A stretch of 64,000 nt of DNA from Streptomyces koelreuteriae (GCF_018604545.1 NZ_CP075896.1:5766001-5830000), one strand, 5' to 3'; counted from the first letter of the stretch, positions 43,779 through 52,139 are shown. Translations and numbers: made by a program. The notes: a model not told the origin generated them from the sequence alone.

Positions 43779-45143
43779 ATGACGCAGGAGAAGCTGTCGG
43801 ATTTCGTCACCACGCAGGCCATGGAGTTCGGCGTCCCAGGTGTGGCCGTCGGAGTGCTCATGGACGGTCAGGAGTTCTACGCCTCGCACGGCGTGACCAG
43901 CCTCGCCGGCCCGCTGCCGGTCGACGAGAAGACCCTGTTCCCGCTGGCGTCGGTCTCCAAGAGCTTCACGGCGACCGCCCTGATGCGCCTGGTCGCCGAA
44001 GGGAAGGTGGACCTGGACGCCCCGGTCAGGCGCTACGTGCCCGAACTGCAGCTGGCCGACGAGCAGGCCGCGGAGCGGATCACCGTCCTCAACCTGCTCA
44101 ACCACACCTCGGGCCTCGACTGGAACCTGATCGACGACGGCGAGGGCGACCGCTCCCTGGCCGGGCTCGTACGCAAGCTCCCCGCCCTGCCGCTGATCGC
44201 CCCGCCCGGCGCCCGGGCCTCGTACAGCCAGGCCGGATACAACCTGGCCGGCCGCGTCGTCGAGAAGGTCACGGGCCTGCCCTTCGAACAGGCCATGGCG
44301 TCACTGCTCCTGGAGCCGGTGGGCCTGACGGACACCGTGTACGGACTGTCGGAGGCGATGGTCCGCAAGCACGCCGTGGGCTACAACCGCGGCGACGACG
44401 GCGAGCTGCGGGCGGCCCGCCCCTGGGGAGCCTTCAGGGAGGGCGCCCGCGCCGACAACCCCGGCGGCGGCCTCGCCTCCTCGGTGAGCGACCTGCTGCG
44501 CTGGGCCCGCTTCCAGCTCGGCGACGGTGAGGGCGTGCTGCCCGCGGCCGAGCTGCACCGCATGCGGGAGCAGACGGTCGCCCTGCGCGGCAGCACCCTC
44601 GGCGACGGCTTCGGCATCTGCTGGTTCCTGCACGACTTCGACGGCCTGCACGGCATCGGCCACGGCGGCTCGGGCAACGGCCACTTCGCCGAGCTGCTCA
44701 TCGTCCCCGAGCGGGACTTCGCGGTGGTCTCCCTGTCCAACGTCGGCCCCGACGGCTACCCCTTCAACCAGTCCGTCGTGCGCTGGGCGCTCGAGCACTA
44801 CCTCGGCGTCACCGAGAAGACGGTGGAGCCCCTCCCGTACGACGAGGGACGGGCCCGGCAGGTCGCCGGCCGCTACGAGATCGACGCCATGAACCTCGAC
44901 CTCGCCACCGACGGCACCCGTCTCACCCTGGCGGTCGGCATCAAGCCGGAGATCCGCGAGGCGTCGGACGAGGAGATGCCCCCGGACTACCCGGCCGCCG
45001 ACATCGCCTTCCTCCCCGGCGACGGCGACGAGTACATCGTCACCGAGGGCGGCCTCCAGGGACAGCGCGGCTACTTCTCCCGCGACGAGAGCGGCACGAT
45101 CACGGGCGTCGACCTCGCGGGACGTCTCTTCAAGCGGGTCTAG
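43779..45143 (+). CDS. Serine hydrolase, class C beta-lactamase/esterase fold
   Basis: A 454-residue protein without a signal peptide, so probably cytoplasmic. The beta-lactamase-type domain shows S-x-x-K at 58-61 (ASVSKSF) and the third box as GHGGSGNGH. The tyrosine box reads YSQ (ASYSQAGYN) where YxN is usual. A C-terminal beta domain of the lipocalin-like type found behind such hydrolases follows (AGRYEIDAMNLDLATDGTRLTLAV). It may be an esterase or peptidase. The ATG follows GAGGGGGAG. The TetR gene next door and the shared operators indicate inducible expression. Confidence 0.87.
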   Translation: MTQEKLSDFVTTQAMEFGVPGVAVGVLMDGQEFYASHGVTSLAGPLPVDEKTLFPLASVSKSFTATALMRLVAEGKVDLDAPVRRYVPELQLADEQAAERITVLNLLNHTSGLDWNLIDDGEGDRSLAGLVRKLPALPLIAPPGARASYSQAGYNLAGRVVEKVTGLPFEQAMASLLLEPVGLTDTVYGLSEAMVRKHAVGYNRGDDGELRAARPWGAFREGARADNPGGGLASSVSDLLRWARFQLGDGEGVLPAAELHRMREQTVALRGSTLGDGFGICWFLHDFDGLHGIGHGGSGNGHFAELLIVPERDFAVVSLSNVGPDGYPFNQSVVRWALEHYLGVTEKTVEPLPYDEGRARQVAGRYEIDAMNLDLATDGTRLTLAVGIKPEIREASDEEMPPDYPAADIAFLPGDGDEYIVTEGGLQGQRGYFSRDESGTITGVDLAGRLFKRV

Positions 45144-45159
45144 CGGGACCAGAAGATCT

Positions 45160-45231
45160 AGCGGGTCCAGCGGGTCCAGCGGGTCCAGCAGGTCCAGCAG
45201 GTCCAGCAGGTCCAGCGGGTCCAGCAGGTCC
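45160..45231. repeat. 9-bp tandem repeat array between convergent genes
   Basis: Eight consecutive 9-bp units, AGCGGGTCC or AGCAGGTCC, followed by a shortened unit and another full one. The array lies between the serine hydrolase stop and the stop of the imine-reductase-like gene. The length is a multiple of three, and it codes for Leu/Asp repeats on the minus strand, but no gene is supported there. Confidence 0.9.
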
Positions 45232-45254
45232 AAGGTCCAGCGGGCCCGCCGGAT

Positions 45255-46148
45255 CTAGCTGGCATCTTGAGCCAGCAGCTCGACGATCCCCGTCCCGTCC
45301 TCGTCGCCGTGCCCCTGGGCGAGGCGCCGCTCCATCAGGGCCATGTACGGGGTCAGCAGCTCGGGGCTGACCCGCTGTTCCTCGGCGGTGCGCAGCAGGG
45401 TGGCGTTGCCGGCGACCTGCATCGCGAGGTTGGAGACGACATTGCTCGTGTAGTCGCCGCTCTCCAACTGGTCGGCGGTCTGGTGCGCGGCCGGTGCCAT
45501 CGCGGTCAGCCAGTCCACGAGCAGCGGGGCGAAGTCCTTCGGGGCGATGTCCTCCGGGCGGAGCAGCGCGAAGGCGTGGGTGATACCGGCGAACATGCCG
45601 CTCATCGCGCTCAGCAGGGCCACGTCGTGCAGTGCGGCGAAGCCCGGGTCGGCCCCGGCCCAGCGGGCGCCGGCCGGGACGGCGAGGGTGTCGCGGTGCT
45701 CCTCGAACAGCTCGGGGGAGCCGCTGTAGAAGACATAGCCACCGGAGTCCGCGACCCCGATCATCGGCGGTACGGCCATGATGCCGCCGTCCAGGAAACG
45801 GGCGCCGCCGGCTTCGGCCCAGGCGGCGCGGGCACGGCCCTCGGCCGGGGTGCCGGTGGTGAGGTTCACCAGGTCCCGCCCGGCCAGGTCGGCCCCTTCC
45901 AGGGCGTCGCCCACGGAGGCGTCGTCGAGCAGGCAGGCGACCACGAGGCGGTTCGCGGCCACCGCCTCGGCGGCACTCGCGGCCACGGTCGCGCCTTCGG
46001 CGGCCAGGGCTTCGGCGCGGGCGGGGGTGCGGTTCCAGACGGTCACCGGGTGACCGGCGGCGAGCCAGGCGCGGGCGAGGGCGGTGCCCATGGCACCGGC
46101 GCCGAGGAGGGTGAGGGGCGTACGGGAAACAACGGCGTTGTCAGTCAT
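45255..46148 (-). CDS. NAD(P)-dependent oxidoreductase, imine-reductase-like
   Basis: A 297-residue enzyme of the beta-hydroxyacid dehydrogenase/imine reductase group. It has an N-terminal Rossmann fold (LTLLGAGAMGTALARAWLAAGHPVTVWNRTPARAEAL), the segment GGIMAVPPMIGVADSGGYVFYSGSPELFEEHR typical of imine reductases, and a C-terminal helical dimer domain (ALHDVALLSAMSGMFAGITHAFALL). It reduces imines or carbonyls with NAD(P)H; the natural substrate is unknown. It is divergent from an HxlR regulator, its probable controller. Confidence 0.82.
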   Translation of the reverse strand: MTDNAVVSRTPLTLLGAGAMGTALARAWLAAGHPVTVWNRTPARAEALAAEGATVAASAAEAVAANRLVVACLLDDASVGDALEGADLAGRDLVNLTTGTPAEGRARAAWAEAGGARFLDGGIMAVPPMIGVADSGGYVFYSGSPELFEEHRDTLAVPAGARWAGADPGFAALHDVALLSAMSGMFAGITHAFALLRPEDIAPKDFAPLLVDWLTAMAPAAHQTADQLESGDYTSNVVSNLAMQVAGNATLLRTAEEQRVSPELLTPYMALMERRLAQGHGDEDGTGIVELLAQDAS

Positions 46149-46182
46149 GGCGTTTAGGGTCGTCTCAAGGGAACGGCCTGCT

Positions 46183-46196
46183 CAAGTACGCACTTG
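46183..46196. promoter_or_regulatory. Candidate HxlR operator
   Basis: CAAGT-ACGC-ACTTG, a palindrome with 5-bp arms, lies in the 107-bp divergent region between the imine-reductase-like gene and the HxlR gene. It is 35 bp from one start and 60 bp from the other. Assignment to HxlR is inference from position. Confidence 0.5.
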
Positions 46197-46255
46197 GAAG
46201 TGGGTGGTTACCCCGGGGGAAGCATGCAGGCGGCGGCGGGGGAAGGGACTCGGGC

Positions 46256-46648
46256 ATGGGGACGACGGTGCGGCGGCCGGGTGCGTACATCTGCGGGATC
46301 GACGCGGCGATGGACGTGATCGGCGGCAAGTGGAAGGTGCTCATCCTCTGGGCGCTGAACGAGCGGCCCTGCCGCTTCGGCGAACTGCGCCGGGAGCTGC
46401 CGGGCGTCACCGAGAAGGTCCTCGCCTCGCATCTGCGCGAGATGGAGGCCGACGGCCTGGTGCACCGCGAGGCGTACGACGAGGTGCCGCCCCGCGTGGA
46501 GTACTCGCTGACGCCGCGGGGCGTGTCCCTGAACGAGGCCCTGGAACCTCTGGGTGCCTGGGGGAGAACCAACATCCTGGGCAGCTCACCGGCTCCCGGT
46601 CAGGTGGGCGAAGACGACCACGTTGCCCTGATAGCCGGTGGCCCGTGA
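46256..46648 (+). CDS. HxlR-family transcriptional regulator
   Basis: A 130-residue winged-helix regulator with the HxlR hallmark CGIDAAMDVIGGKWKVLILWALNERPCRFGELRRELPGVTEKVLASHLREMEADGLVHREAY and a wing VPPRVEYSLTPRGVSL. Cys13 precedes the domain, as in many redox- or ligand-sensing members. The last 20 residues are not typical, and the coding end overlaps the convergent sortase gene by 63 bp, which hints that the original stop was lost. It is divergent from its probable target, the imine-reductase-like gene. Confidence 0.85.
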   Translation: MGTTVRRPGAYICGIDAAMDVIGGKWKVLILWALNERPCRFGELRRELPGVTEKVLASHLREMEADGLVHREAYDEVPPRVEYSLTPRGVSLNEALEPLGAWGRTNILGSSPAPGQVGEDDHVALIAGGP

Positions 46649-47317
46649 GTAGCCGCCGCCGCAGGTGATGACCCGCAGCTCGGGGCGGCGGGCGGGGCCG
46701 TAGACCTTCTGGTCGGGGAAGTCCTTCGTGGGGTACGCCTCGACGGCGTCCACGGTGAACACGGCGACTCTGCCGTCGCGCCGGTCCACCTCGATCGTGC
46801 TGCCCTTGGTGAGGGCGCCGAGGGCGTAGAAGACGGCGGGGCCGTCGGCGTTGTCGACATGGCCGGCGACGATCGCGGTGCCCCGCTCACCGGGCGTGGT
46901 GCCGGCCTCGTACCAGCCGGCGAGGTTCCCGCGCGCGGCGGGCGGTGCGTCCAGGCTGCCGGTCCGCGTCAGGCCGAGCCCGGTCAGGGGCGCGTCGACG
47001 CGGATCGCCGGGATGCGGATGCGGTCGGGCGGCGAGGGCGGCAGCGCGGGCGCGGCATGCCGCTCACCGGCCCGGCCGGCCTGTCCTGCCCGGCCCTCCT
47101 GCCCGTCCGGCTTGCCCTGTCCGTCCCGCCTGTCCTGCTCGTCTCGCCCGTCCTGGCTCGCGCGGGCCTGCGCGGCGGACGGCTGGGGAGGGGCGTGCGT
47201 CTCGGCGCCGCTGCGCAGCAGCCACGCCCCGGAGCACAGGGCGAACACCGTGACGGCCGCCATGGCGGCGTTGGCCGGATTGCCGAACGTCTTGCCGTAC
47301 CTGGGGAATCTGCGCAT
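46586..47317 (-). CDS. Class F sortase
   Basis: A 243-residue membrane-bound transpeptidase. An N-terminal helix (NAAMAAVTVFALCSGAWLL) is followed by a charged Arg/Asp/Gly/Gln-rich stalk (about 50-88) and the sortase domain. Catalytic marks are His in IVAGHVDNADGPAVFYAL, Cys219 in LRVITCGGGY and the region ATGYQGNVVVFAHL. Class F enzymes are typical of actinobacteria; their substrates are poorly known. The secreted protein encoded 144 bp upstream in the same direction is a likely partner. The start follows GGAAAGGG. Confidence 0.88.
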   Translation of the reverse strand: MRRFPRYGKTFGNPANAAMAAVTVFALCSGAWLLRSGAETHAPPQPSAAQARASQDGRDEQDRRDGQGKPDGQEGRAGQAGRAGERHAAPALPPSPPDRIRIPAIRVDAPLTGLGLTRTGSLDAPPAARGNLAGWYEAGTTPGERGTAIVAGHVDNADGPAVFYALGALTKGSTIEVDRRDGRVAVFTVDAVEAYPTKDFPDQKVYGPARRPELRVITCGGGYSRATGYQGNVVVFAHLTGSR

Positions 47318-47461
47318 GGCGGGCCCTTTCCTGATCTGCCCTCTGCCCTCCGCGTTTCAGGAGCCCTGCGGGCCCCGTACCCCCCTCCGGGCCGCGAGGG
47401 GCGTCGGACCCGGAGGGGGAGGGGACATGCGGTACCGGCGACGGACAGCGGAGGGTGTCCG

Positions 47462-47980
47462 TCAGATCCCGTCGCCTCTCGCCCGGCGATGCAGGAGCCA
47501 GGTACCGCCCGCGGCGGCGACGGCGAGGGCCGCCACACCTGCCGCGGTCTGTACGGGATCGGGGCCCAGAGTGCCGCCGACCCCCGTCTTCACACTCCCC
47601 CTGGGATGGACCTGCTGGCGCACGGCCGTCAGCGTGACCACCAGATCCCCCGTGACCACCCGGCCGCTCCCGCCGCACGTCACGGTGATCTCGTACGTCC
47701 CCGGCTGCGCGCTCGGCGGCACCCTGAACCGCCCGGTCGCGTCCTGGCCGTCCGGTCCCGGTGCCAGGCCGAGGGAACCGGCCCCGACCGCGCTGGCGTC
47801 ACCCGTCGCCGTACCGCCGTCGCCGCAGGCCGCCGTGCGCACGGTGACCTGCCCGCCCGGGACCACAGAGGAGGGGGAGACCTCCAGGCCACCGGCGGCC
47901 CCGTACGCGGGAGCGGCGGCCAGGGCCGCGGCGGCGACGGCGAGCACGGTGCCGGTCAGCGGCCGGGCGGTACGTCGCAT
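47462..47980 (-). CDS. Secreted protein with C-terminal membrane anchor, sortase-linked
   Basis: A 172-residue exported protein with a signal peptide (PLTGTVLAVAAAALAAAPAYGA), an Ig-like beta domain with two Cys (GLEVSPSSVVPGGQVTVRTAACG, then GTYEITVTCGG), and a C-terminal hydrophobic helix with basic tail (TAAGVAALAVAAAGGTWLLHRRARGDGI). Just before the helix is SVKTGVGGTLGPDPVQ, a form often seen in Streptomyces proteins beside class F sortases. No classical LPxTG motif is present, so covalent anchoring is uncertain. It starts with ATG behind GAAGGAG. Confidence 0.75.
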   Translation of the reverse strand: MRRTARPLTGTVLAVAAAALAAAPAYGAAGGLEVSPSSVVPGGQVTVRTAACGDGGTATGDASAVGAGSLGLAPGPDGQDATGRFRVPPSAQPGTYEITVTCGGSGRVVTGDLVVTLTAVRQQVHPRGSVKTGVGGTLGPDPVQTAAGVAALAVAAAGGTWLLHRRARGDGI

Positions 47981-48215
47981 CGGTGCTCCTTCGAGCGGTT
48001 CGTTCGTGCACCTGCCCTTCCGAGGTAACGGGCAGCGCGGCGGCCGCGCTTTCTGAGGGGGCGTCAGAATTGGGGTGAATGGGTGTCAGGGGGTGCGCCG
48101 CCCGACGGCCGGCCGGGGGTGTTCGGGCAGGTCAGGGCCGTTCTGCGGGCAGGTCCCGGAAAAGCCCGCCGAGCACGTGTGAACGGGTGACCCGGGCATG
48201 AGGACACATCCGGGC

Positions 48216-48246
48216 TTGACCTCAACAAAAGTTGAGGTACGAGGCT
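48216..48246 (+). promoter_or_regulatory. SoxR/MerR-type promoter of the FMN reductase gene
   Basis: TTGACC (-35) and GAGGCT (-10) are spaced by 19 bp, the overlong spacing of MerR-type promoters. The 20-bp palindrome ACCTCAAC-AAAA-GTTGAGGT lies in the spacer, very like the SoxR box. SoxR control of an FMN reductase is known in S. coelicolor. Binding here is predicted. Confidence 0.72.
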
Positions 48247-48253
48247 GTGCCGT

Positions 48254-48847
48254 ATGAACGCATCAGCGACCCATGCAGAGCCCCTCCATGTGACCCTCAT
48301 CGTCGGCAGCAACCGCCACGGCCGCTTCGGTCCCGTCGTCGCCGACTGGCTCCTCGACCGCCTCCGGGACCGGGACGACCTGGTCGCCGAGGTCGTCGAC
48401 GTCGCCGAGACCGACCTGCCGATGTCCTTCGAGCGCACCCCCGAGGCGACCGCCACCCTCTCCGGCATCACCCCGAAACTGGCCCGCGCGGACGCGTTCG
48501 TCGTCCTCACCCCCGAGTACAACCACTCCTACCCGGCGGGTCTGAAGAACCTCATCGACTGGCACTTCACCGAGTGGCGGGCCAAGCCGGTCGCCCTCGT
48601 CTCTTACGGCGGCCTCTCCGGCGGCCTGCGCGCGGTGGAGCACCTCCGCCAGGTCTTCGCCGAACTCCACGCCGTGACGGTCCGCGACACCGTCTCCTTC
48701 CACAACGCCGGCGCGTCCTTCGATGACAAGGGCGCCCTACGGGACCCCACCGGCCCGGACGCCGCAGCCAAGACCATGCTGGACCAACTGGCCTGGTGGG
48801 GCGAGGCGTTGCGCAACGCGAGGACGACCCACCCGTACGCGGACTGA
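48254..48847 (+). CDS. NADPH-dependent FMN reductase (flavodoxin-like)
   Basis: A 197-residue flavodoxin-fold reductase. The FMN-binding loop reads VTLIVGSNRHGRFGPVVADWL (residues 13-33), and the active-site segment is VVLTPEYNHSYPAGLKNLIDW, followed by ALVSYGGLSGGLRAVEHLRQVF. Such enzymes reduce FMN, quinones or azo compounds with NAD(P)H and help against redox-active drugs. The promoter carries a SoxR-like box, so induction by redox-cycling compounds is likely. The start ATG is 7 bp from the -10 box with no ribosome site, so the message is probably leaderless or nearly so. Confidence 0.9.
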   Translation: MNASATHAEPLHVTLIVGSNRHGRFGPVVADWLLDRLRDRDDLVAEVVDVAETDLPMSFERTPEATATLSGITPKLARADAFVVLTPEYNHSYPAGLKNLIDWHFTEWRAKPVALVSYGGLSGGLRAVEHLRQVFAELHAVTVRDTVSFHNAGASFDDKGALRDPTGPDAAAKTMLDQLAWWGEALRNARTTHPYAD

Positions 48848-49245
48848 CGCGCAGGCCGCACGGGCACCGACCGTCGGGGCACGACTCGTACGACGGCCGC
48901 CTCGCCCGCGCCGGCCCGCTGCTGACCTGGGGCGTCGCGGTCGCGGCTGGCCCGGTGATTGGCCTCGGCGTATCGCCACGGCCGCCACGCCGGCGTCGGC
49001 CTGCTGACTCGGCATCGCGGTCGCGCCCGGCCCGGTGCCCGTCGGCGCTGCGACCTCGACTCGCCCTCCCCCCCCCGCACGCTCGCAGCACATGTTCGTC
49101 CCGCTGCGGCGGTGAGTGCCCGCGCTCTCACCTCCCCCCGCTCCCACTACCGCCGGAGGCCACCGGCACCGCGACTACGACTCGTCCAGGCGGGCGCCCC
49201 CACACACCCACCGCCCCCACAAACCCACCCCCCCCCGCACACCCC
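48848..49245. other. Intergenic region without a gene; C-rich tract
   Basis: No credible gene is seen in these 398 bp between convergent genes. Imperfect repeats of the type GCGGTCGCGGC and GGCCCGGTG occur in the first half. The second half is extremely C-rich on the plus strand, with a run of nine C near 49230, so the minus strand has many G runs. It may hold decayed sequence and a terminator for one or both neighbours, but no clean hairpin was recognised. Confidence 0.6.
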
Positions 49246-49665
49246 TCACTCCCGCCCCCGCCAATCCCCACCCAGAATCCGCGTCCCCCCGGCCCGAAGC
49301 CGCGCGGCCACCCCCGGGCCCGCCACATACACCCAGGCCCGCACCGCCGCCCCGTCCGACACCCTCACCACCTTCCGCTCGACCCGCACGTACAGACTGC
49401 GCGGATCCCCCGGCACGTAGTCCTCCAGCCGGTCCAGCTCCGTGAGCAGCGCCCCGTACGACTCCGGCAGGGCGGTGATCAGCTCCCCGGTCACGGTGTC
49501 GCCGCCGCCCGGTTCCTCGACCGCGTAGGGGTAGCCCGGCCCGGCGTACAGCACCGTGTCGTCGAGCCGTGCCGGGGCCTCGGAGCGGGTGCGGCCGTGC
49601 AGGAAGAGGTCGTGGTTGACCTCGCCGGGGCGGAGCGTGCCGTAGACGAAGAAGGGGAGGGTCAC
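49246..49665 (-). CDS. Gamma-glutamylcyclotransferase-like (AIG2) protein
   Basis: A 139-residue protein of the gamma-glutamylcyclotransferase fold. The substrate loop FVYGTLRPGEVNHDLF is at the N-terminus, and the likely catalytic Glu is in LDRLEDYVPGDP. The core strand VTGELITALPESYGALL is also present. Members split gamma-glutamyl amides or handle related small peptides; the substrate here is unknown. It starts with GTG without a clear ribosome site; a CAGAAT box 7 bp upstream would suit a leaderless message. It is divergent from the thermolysin-like protease gene. Confidence 0.83.
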   Translation of the reverse strand: MTLPFFVYGTLRPGEVNHDLFLHGRTRSEAPARLDDTVLYAGPGYPYAVEEPGGGDTVTGELITALPESYGALLTELDRLEDYVPGDPRSLYVRVERKVVRVSDGAAVRAWVYVAGPGVAARLRAGGTRILGGDWRGRE

Positions 49666-49804
49666 AGGAACGATTCTGCACCCTCACACACCTGCACAAC
49701 GGGCCTATGGACATGCCATGTCCGGGCCGCCTTAACTCGCGGTCAACATCAACGCCGCCCCCGGTCGACCCCACGCGACCGGGTGTGCCCGTATGAGGAG
49801 ACCG

Positions 49805-51451
49805 ATGAGTCGGATACGTCCCGTCCGAGGTTCCCGTCTCGCCACCGCAGGTGTGGCCGCCACCGGCATCGGCGCCCTGGTGGCCGCCGTGCTTTCCCCC
49901 ACCGCCCAGGCGGACGAACGGCCGACCCGGTCCGACGCGATCGACAGTGCGGAGACGGTCCTCGCCGACCGGGCCTCCGAACTGGGTCTCGGCTCGGCCC
50001 AGGAGACGAAGGTCCGGGACGTGGTCGTCGACGAGGACGGTACCCAGCACGTCCGCTACGACCGCACGTACCACCGACTCCCGGTCCTCGGCGGCGACTT
50101 CGTCGTCCACCTGAACCCGGACGGCACCTACCGCAGCGCCAACCGCGCCACGAAGTCCGCGCTGTCCCTGGACGACGTCACCCCGAAGGTGACCGCCCCG
50201 AAGGCCGCCGACCTGGCCGCGAGCCTGCTGCGCGCCGCACACCTCGGCGAGACCCTGAAGAAGCTGACCGCCAAGCCGCGCCTGGTCGTCGACGCCCTGC
50301 ACGGCGCCCCGAAGCTCGCCTGGCAGACCGACGCGGTCGCGCACGACGGACTCGGCAACCCCGTCGGGCAGACCGTGCTGACCGACGCGACGACCGGCGA
50401 CCGAATAGACGCCTGGGACACGATGGAGACGGTGTCGGGCGACGGCAAGTCCCTCTACGGCGGCACGGTCGGGCTGAACACCACCAAGTCCGGGGCGTCG
50501 TACCGGCTGAAGGATGCGACGCGCGGCGGCACGTACACGGGCGACGCGGAGAACAAGACGGACCGGTGCCTGCTGACGGTCTGCGTGTCCCGCGCCCCCG
50601 CGACGCTCTTCTCGGACGCGGACAACCACTGGGCCACGGGCAAGACCTCCGACCGCGCCACGGTGGCCGTGGACGCGCAGTACGGCACGGACGTCACCTG
50701 GGACTACTACAAGAACGTCCACAACCGGAAGGGCATCGCCGGCGACGGCAAGGGCTCCTTCAACCGCGTCCACTACGGCAAGAACTACAACAACGCCTTC
50801 TGGGACGACAACTGCTTCTGCATGACGTACGGCGACGGCGACGGCAAGCAGCTCGGGCCGCTGGTCTCGCTGGACGTGGCCGGGCACGAGATGTCCCACG
50901 GTGTCACCTCGAAGACGGCGGCGCTGACGTACTCGGGCGAGTCCGGCGGACTGAACGAGGCCACGTCGGACATCTTCGGCACGCTGGTGGAGTTCCACGC
51001 GAAGAACTCCAAGGATCCCGGTGACTGGCTCATCGGCGAGAAGGTCGTCCGCTCCGGGCTCGGCCGGGAGTCCCTGCGCCGCATGGACAAGCCGTCGAAG
51101 GACGGCAAGTCCGCCGACTGCTGGAGCGACAAGGCCGCCGACCTCGACGTGCACTACTCCTCGGGCATCGGCAACCACTTCGCGTACCTGCTCGCGGAGG
51201 GCAGCGGCGCGAAGACCATCAACGGCGTCAGCCACTCCTCCCCGACCTGCAATGGCTCCACGGTCAAGGGGATCGGCAAGGCCAAGCTCGGCAAGATCTG
51301 GTACCGCGCCCTGACGGTCTACATGACCTCCTCGACCGACTACGCGGCCGCCCGCAAGGCGACCCTGAACGCGGCGAAGGACCTCTACGGCAGCGGCAGC
51401 ACCGAGCAGAAGGCCGTGGCCTCCGCCTGGAGTGCGGTCAAGGTGGGCTGA
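49805..51451 (+). CDS. Secreted M4 (thermolysin-like) metallopeptidase precursor
   Basis: A 548-residue preproprotease with a signal peptide (TAGVAATGIGALVAAVLSPTAQA), an FTP/PepSY-type propeptide (about 45-215), and a zinc peptidase domain. Ligands and catalytic residues are His361, Glu362 and His365 in AGHEMSHGVT, Glu385 in GGLNEATSD, and the later His in DLDVHYSSGIGNHFAYLL. It ends in the usual helical C-terminal lobe (YAAARKATLNAAKDLYG). It should be secreted and self-activated. The second of two close ATGs is preferred because GGAG lies 4-5 nt upstream. A strong terminator follows. Confidence 0.94.
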   Translation: MSRIRPVRGSRLATAGVAATGIGALVAAVLSPTAQADERPTRSDAIDSAETVLADRASELGLGSAQETKVRDVVVDEDGTQHVRYDRTYHRLPVLGGDFVVHLNPDGTYRSANRATKSALSLDDVTPKVTAPKAADLAASLLRAAHLGETLKKLTAKPRLVVDALHGAPKLAWQTDAVAHDGLGNPVGQTVLTDATTGDRIDAWDTMETVSGDGKSLYGGTVGLNTTKSGASYRLKDATRGGTYTGDAENKTDRCLLTVCVSRAPATLFSDADNHWATGKTSDRATVAVDAQYGTDVTWDYYKNVHNRKGIAGDGKGSFNRVHYGKNYNNAFWDDNCFCMTYGDGDGKQLGPLVSLDVAGHEMSHGVTSKTAALTYSGESGGLNEATSDIFGTLVEFHAKNSKDPGDWLIGEKVVRSGLGRESLRRMDKPSKDGKSADCWSDKAADLDVHYSSGIGNHFAYLLAEGSGAKTINGVSHSSPTCNGSTVKGIGKAKLGKIWYRALTVYMTSSTDYAAARKATLNAAKDLYGSGSTEQKAVASAWSAVKVG

Positions 51452-51468
51452 ACCGCCCTCTCACGACA

Positions 51469-51507
51469 CTCGGTGGTGTCCGCAGTTCGGGTGCGGACAC
51501 CACCGAG
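51469..51507 (+). terminator. Strong hairpin terminator after the M4 protease gene
   Basis: CTCGGTGGTGTCCGCA pairs perfectly with TGCGGACACCACCGAG across a 7-base loop, beginning 17 bp after the stop codon. A 16-bp stem. Confidence 0.87.
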
Positions 51508-51532
51508 GCCTGTGTCGGAGTCTCTCACTCCG

Positions 51533-51796
51533 CTACTCCCAGACCACCACGTTCCGCCGCACCGGCACCGACGAGGAACCGGTGGCGAAGAGCTCGGGTG
51601 AGTGGGCCCGGATCCGCTCGATGTCGCTGAAGACGGCGCGCAGATGCGTCCGCATGGCGGTGCGGGCCAGGGCGAGGTCGCCGCTGACGACCGCGTCGAA
51701 GATCTCCTGATGCTGGTCGGCGAAGACCGCGGGGGAGACGTTCTCGTGCAGGCCCAGCCGCATCAGACCGTGGTGGAAGGCCTCGTCCAGCTCCCG
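51533..51796 (-). pseudogene. GntR/FCD-domain regulator, C-terminal remnant
   Basis: The last 87 or so codons of a FadR-type (GntR) regulator: the end of the FCD ligand domain (ELDEAFHHGLMRLGLHENVSPAVFADQHQEIFDAVVSGDLALARTAMRTHLRAVF) and its tail. The DNA-binding part and the first half of the FCD domain are missing. Upstream of the remnant the frame continues only as antisense of a dehydrogenase fragment. It is thus a pseudogene cut by a deletion that joined it head to head with the next remnant. Confidence 0.75.
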
Positions 51797-51803
51797 GGGC
51801 GAG

Positions 51804-52139
51804 GAACTGCCGCACGACGTCGACGTCGTCTTCGAGGCGTCCGGCGCACCGGCCGCGCTGGGAGCGGTCCTACGGGCCACCGCCCGCGGCGGCACTGTCG
51901 TACAGGTCGGGAACCTGCCAGGCACGGCCGCGCCCGCCGTCCTGGGCGACCTGGTGACCCGGGAGATCACCTGGATCGGCTCCTACCGTTTCGTCGACGA
52001 GATCGACGACGCCCTGACCGCCCTGCGCGACGGCCTGGACATCTCCCCGGTCATCACCCACCGCTTCCCCCTGGACCAGGCCGAACAGGCCCTCACGGTC
52101 GCGGCGGACCCGGCGAGCGCGAGCAGCAAGGTGATGCTG
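51804..52139 (+). pseudogene. Zinc-type alcohol (L-idonate-like) dehydrogenase, C-terminal remnant
   Basis: About 110 codons of a medium-chain dehydrogenase. They contain the end of the Rossmann domain (DVDVVFEASGAPAALGAVLRATARGGTVVQVGNLPG) and the C-terminal part (REITWIGSYRFVDEIDDALTALRDGLDISPVITHRFPLDQAEQALTVAADPASASSKVMLRLS), most like L-idonate 5-dehydrogenases. The N-terminal zinc-binding half is missing and no start codon is available. It runs in frame into the kinase remnant. Confidence 0.75.

Noticed and set aside
45160..45247. CRISPR-like array
   Set aside because: The units are 9 bp in direct tandem with no spacers and no cas genes nearby.
48796..51024. Long plus-strand frame across the C-rich gap and the M4 protease gene
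   Set aside because: The translation is low-complexity and out of frame with the protease, whose motifs are complete in another frame.
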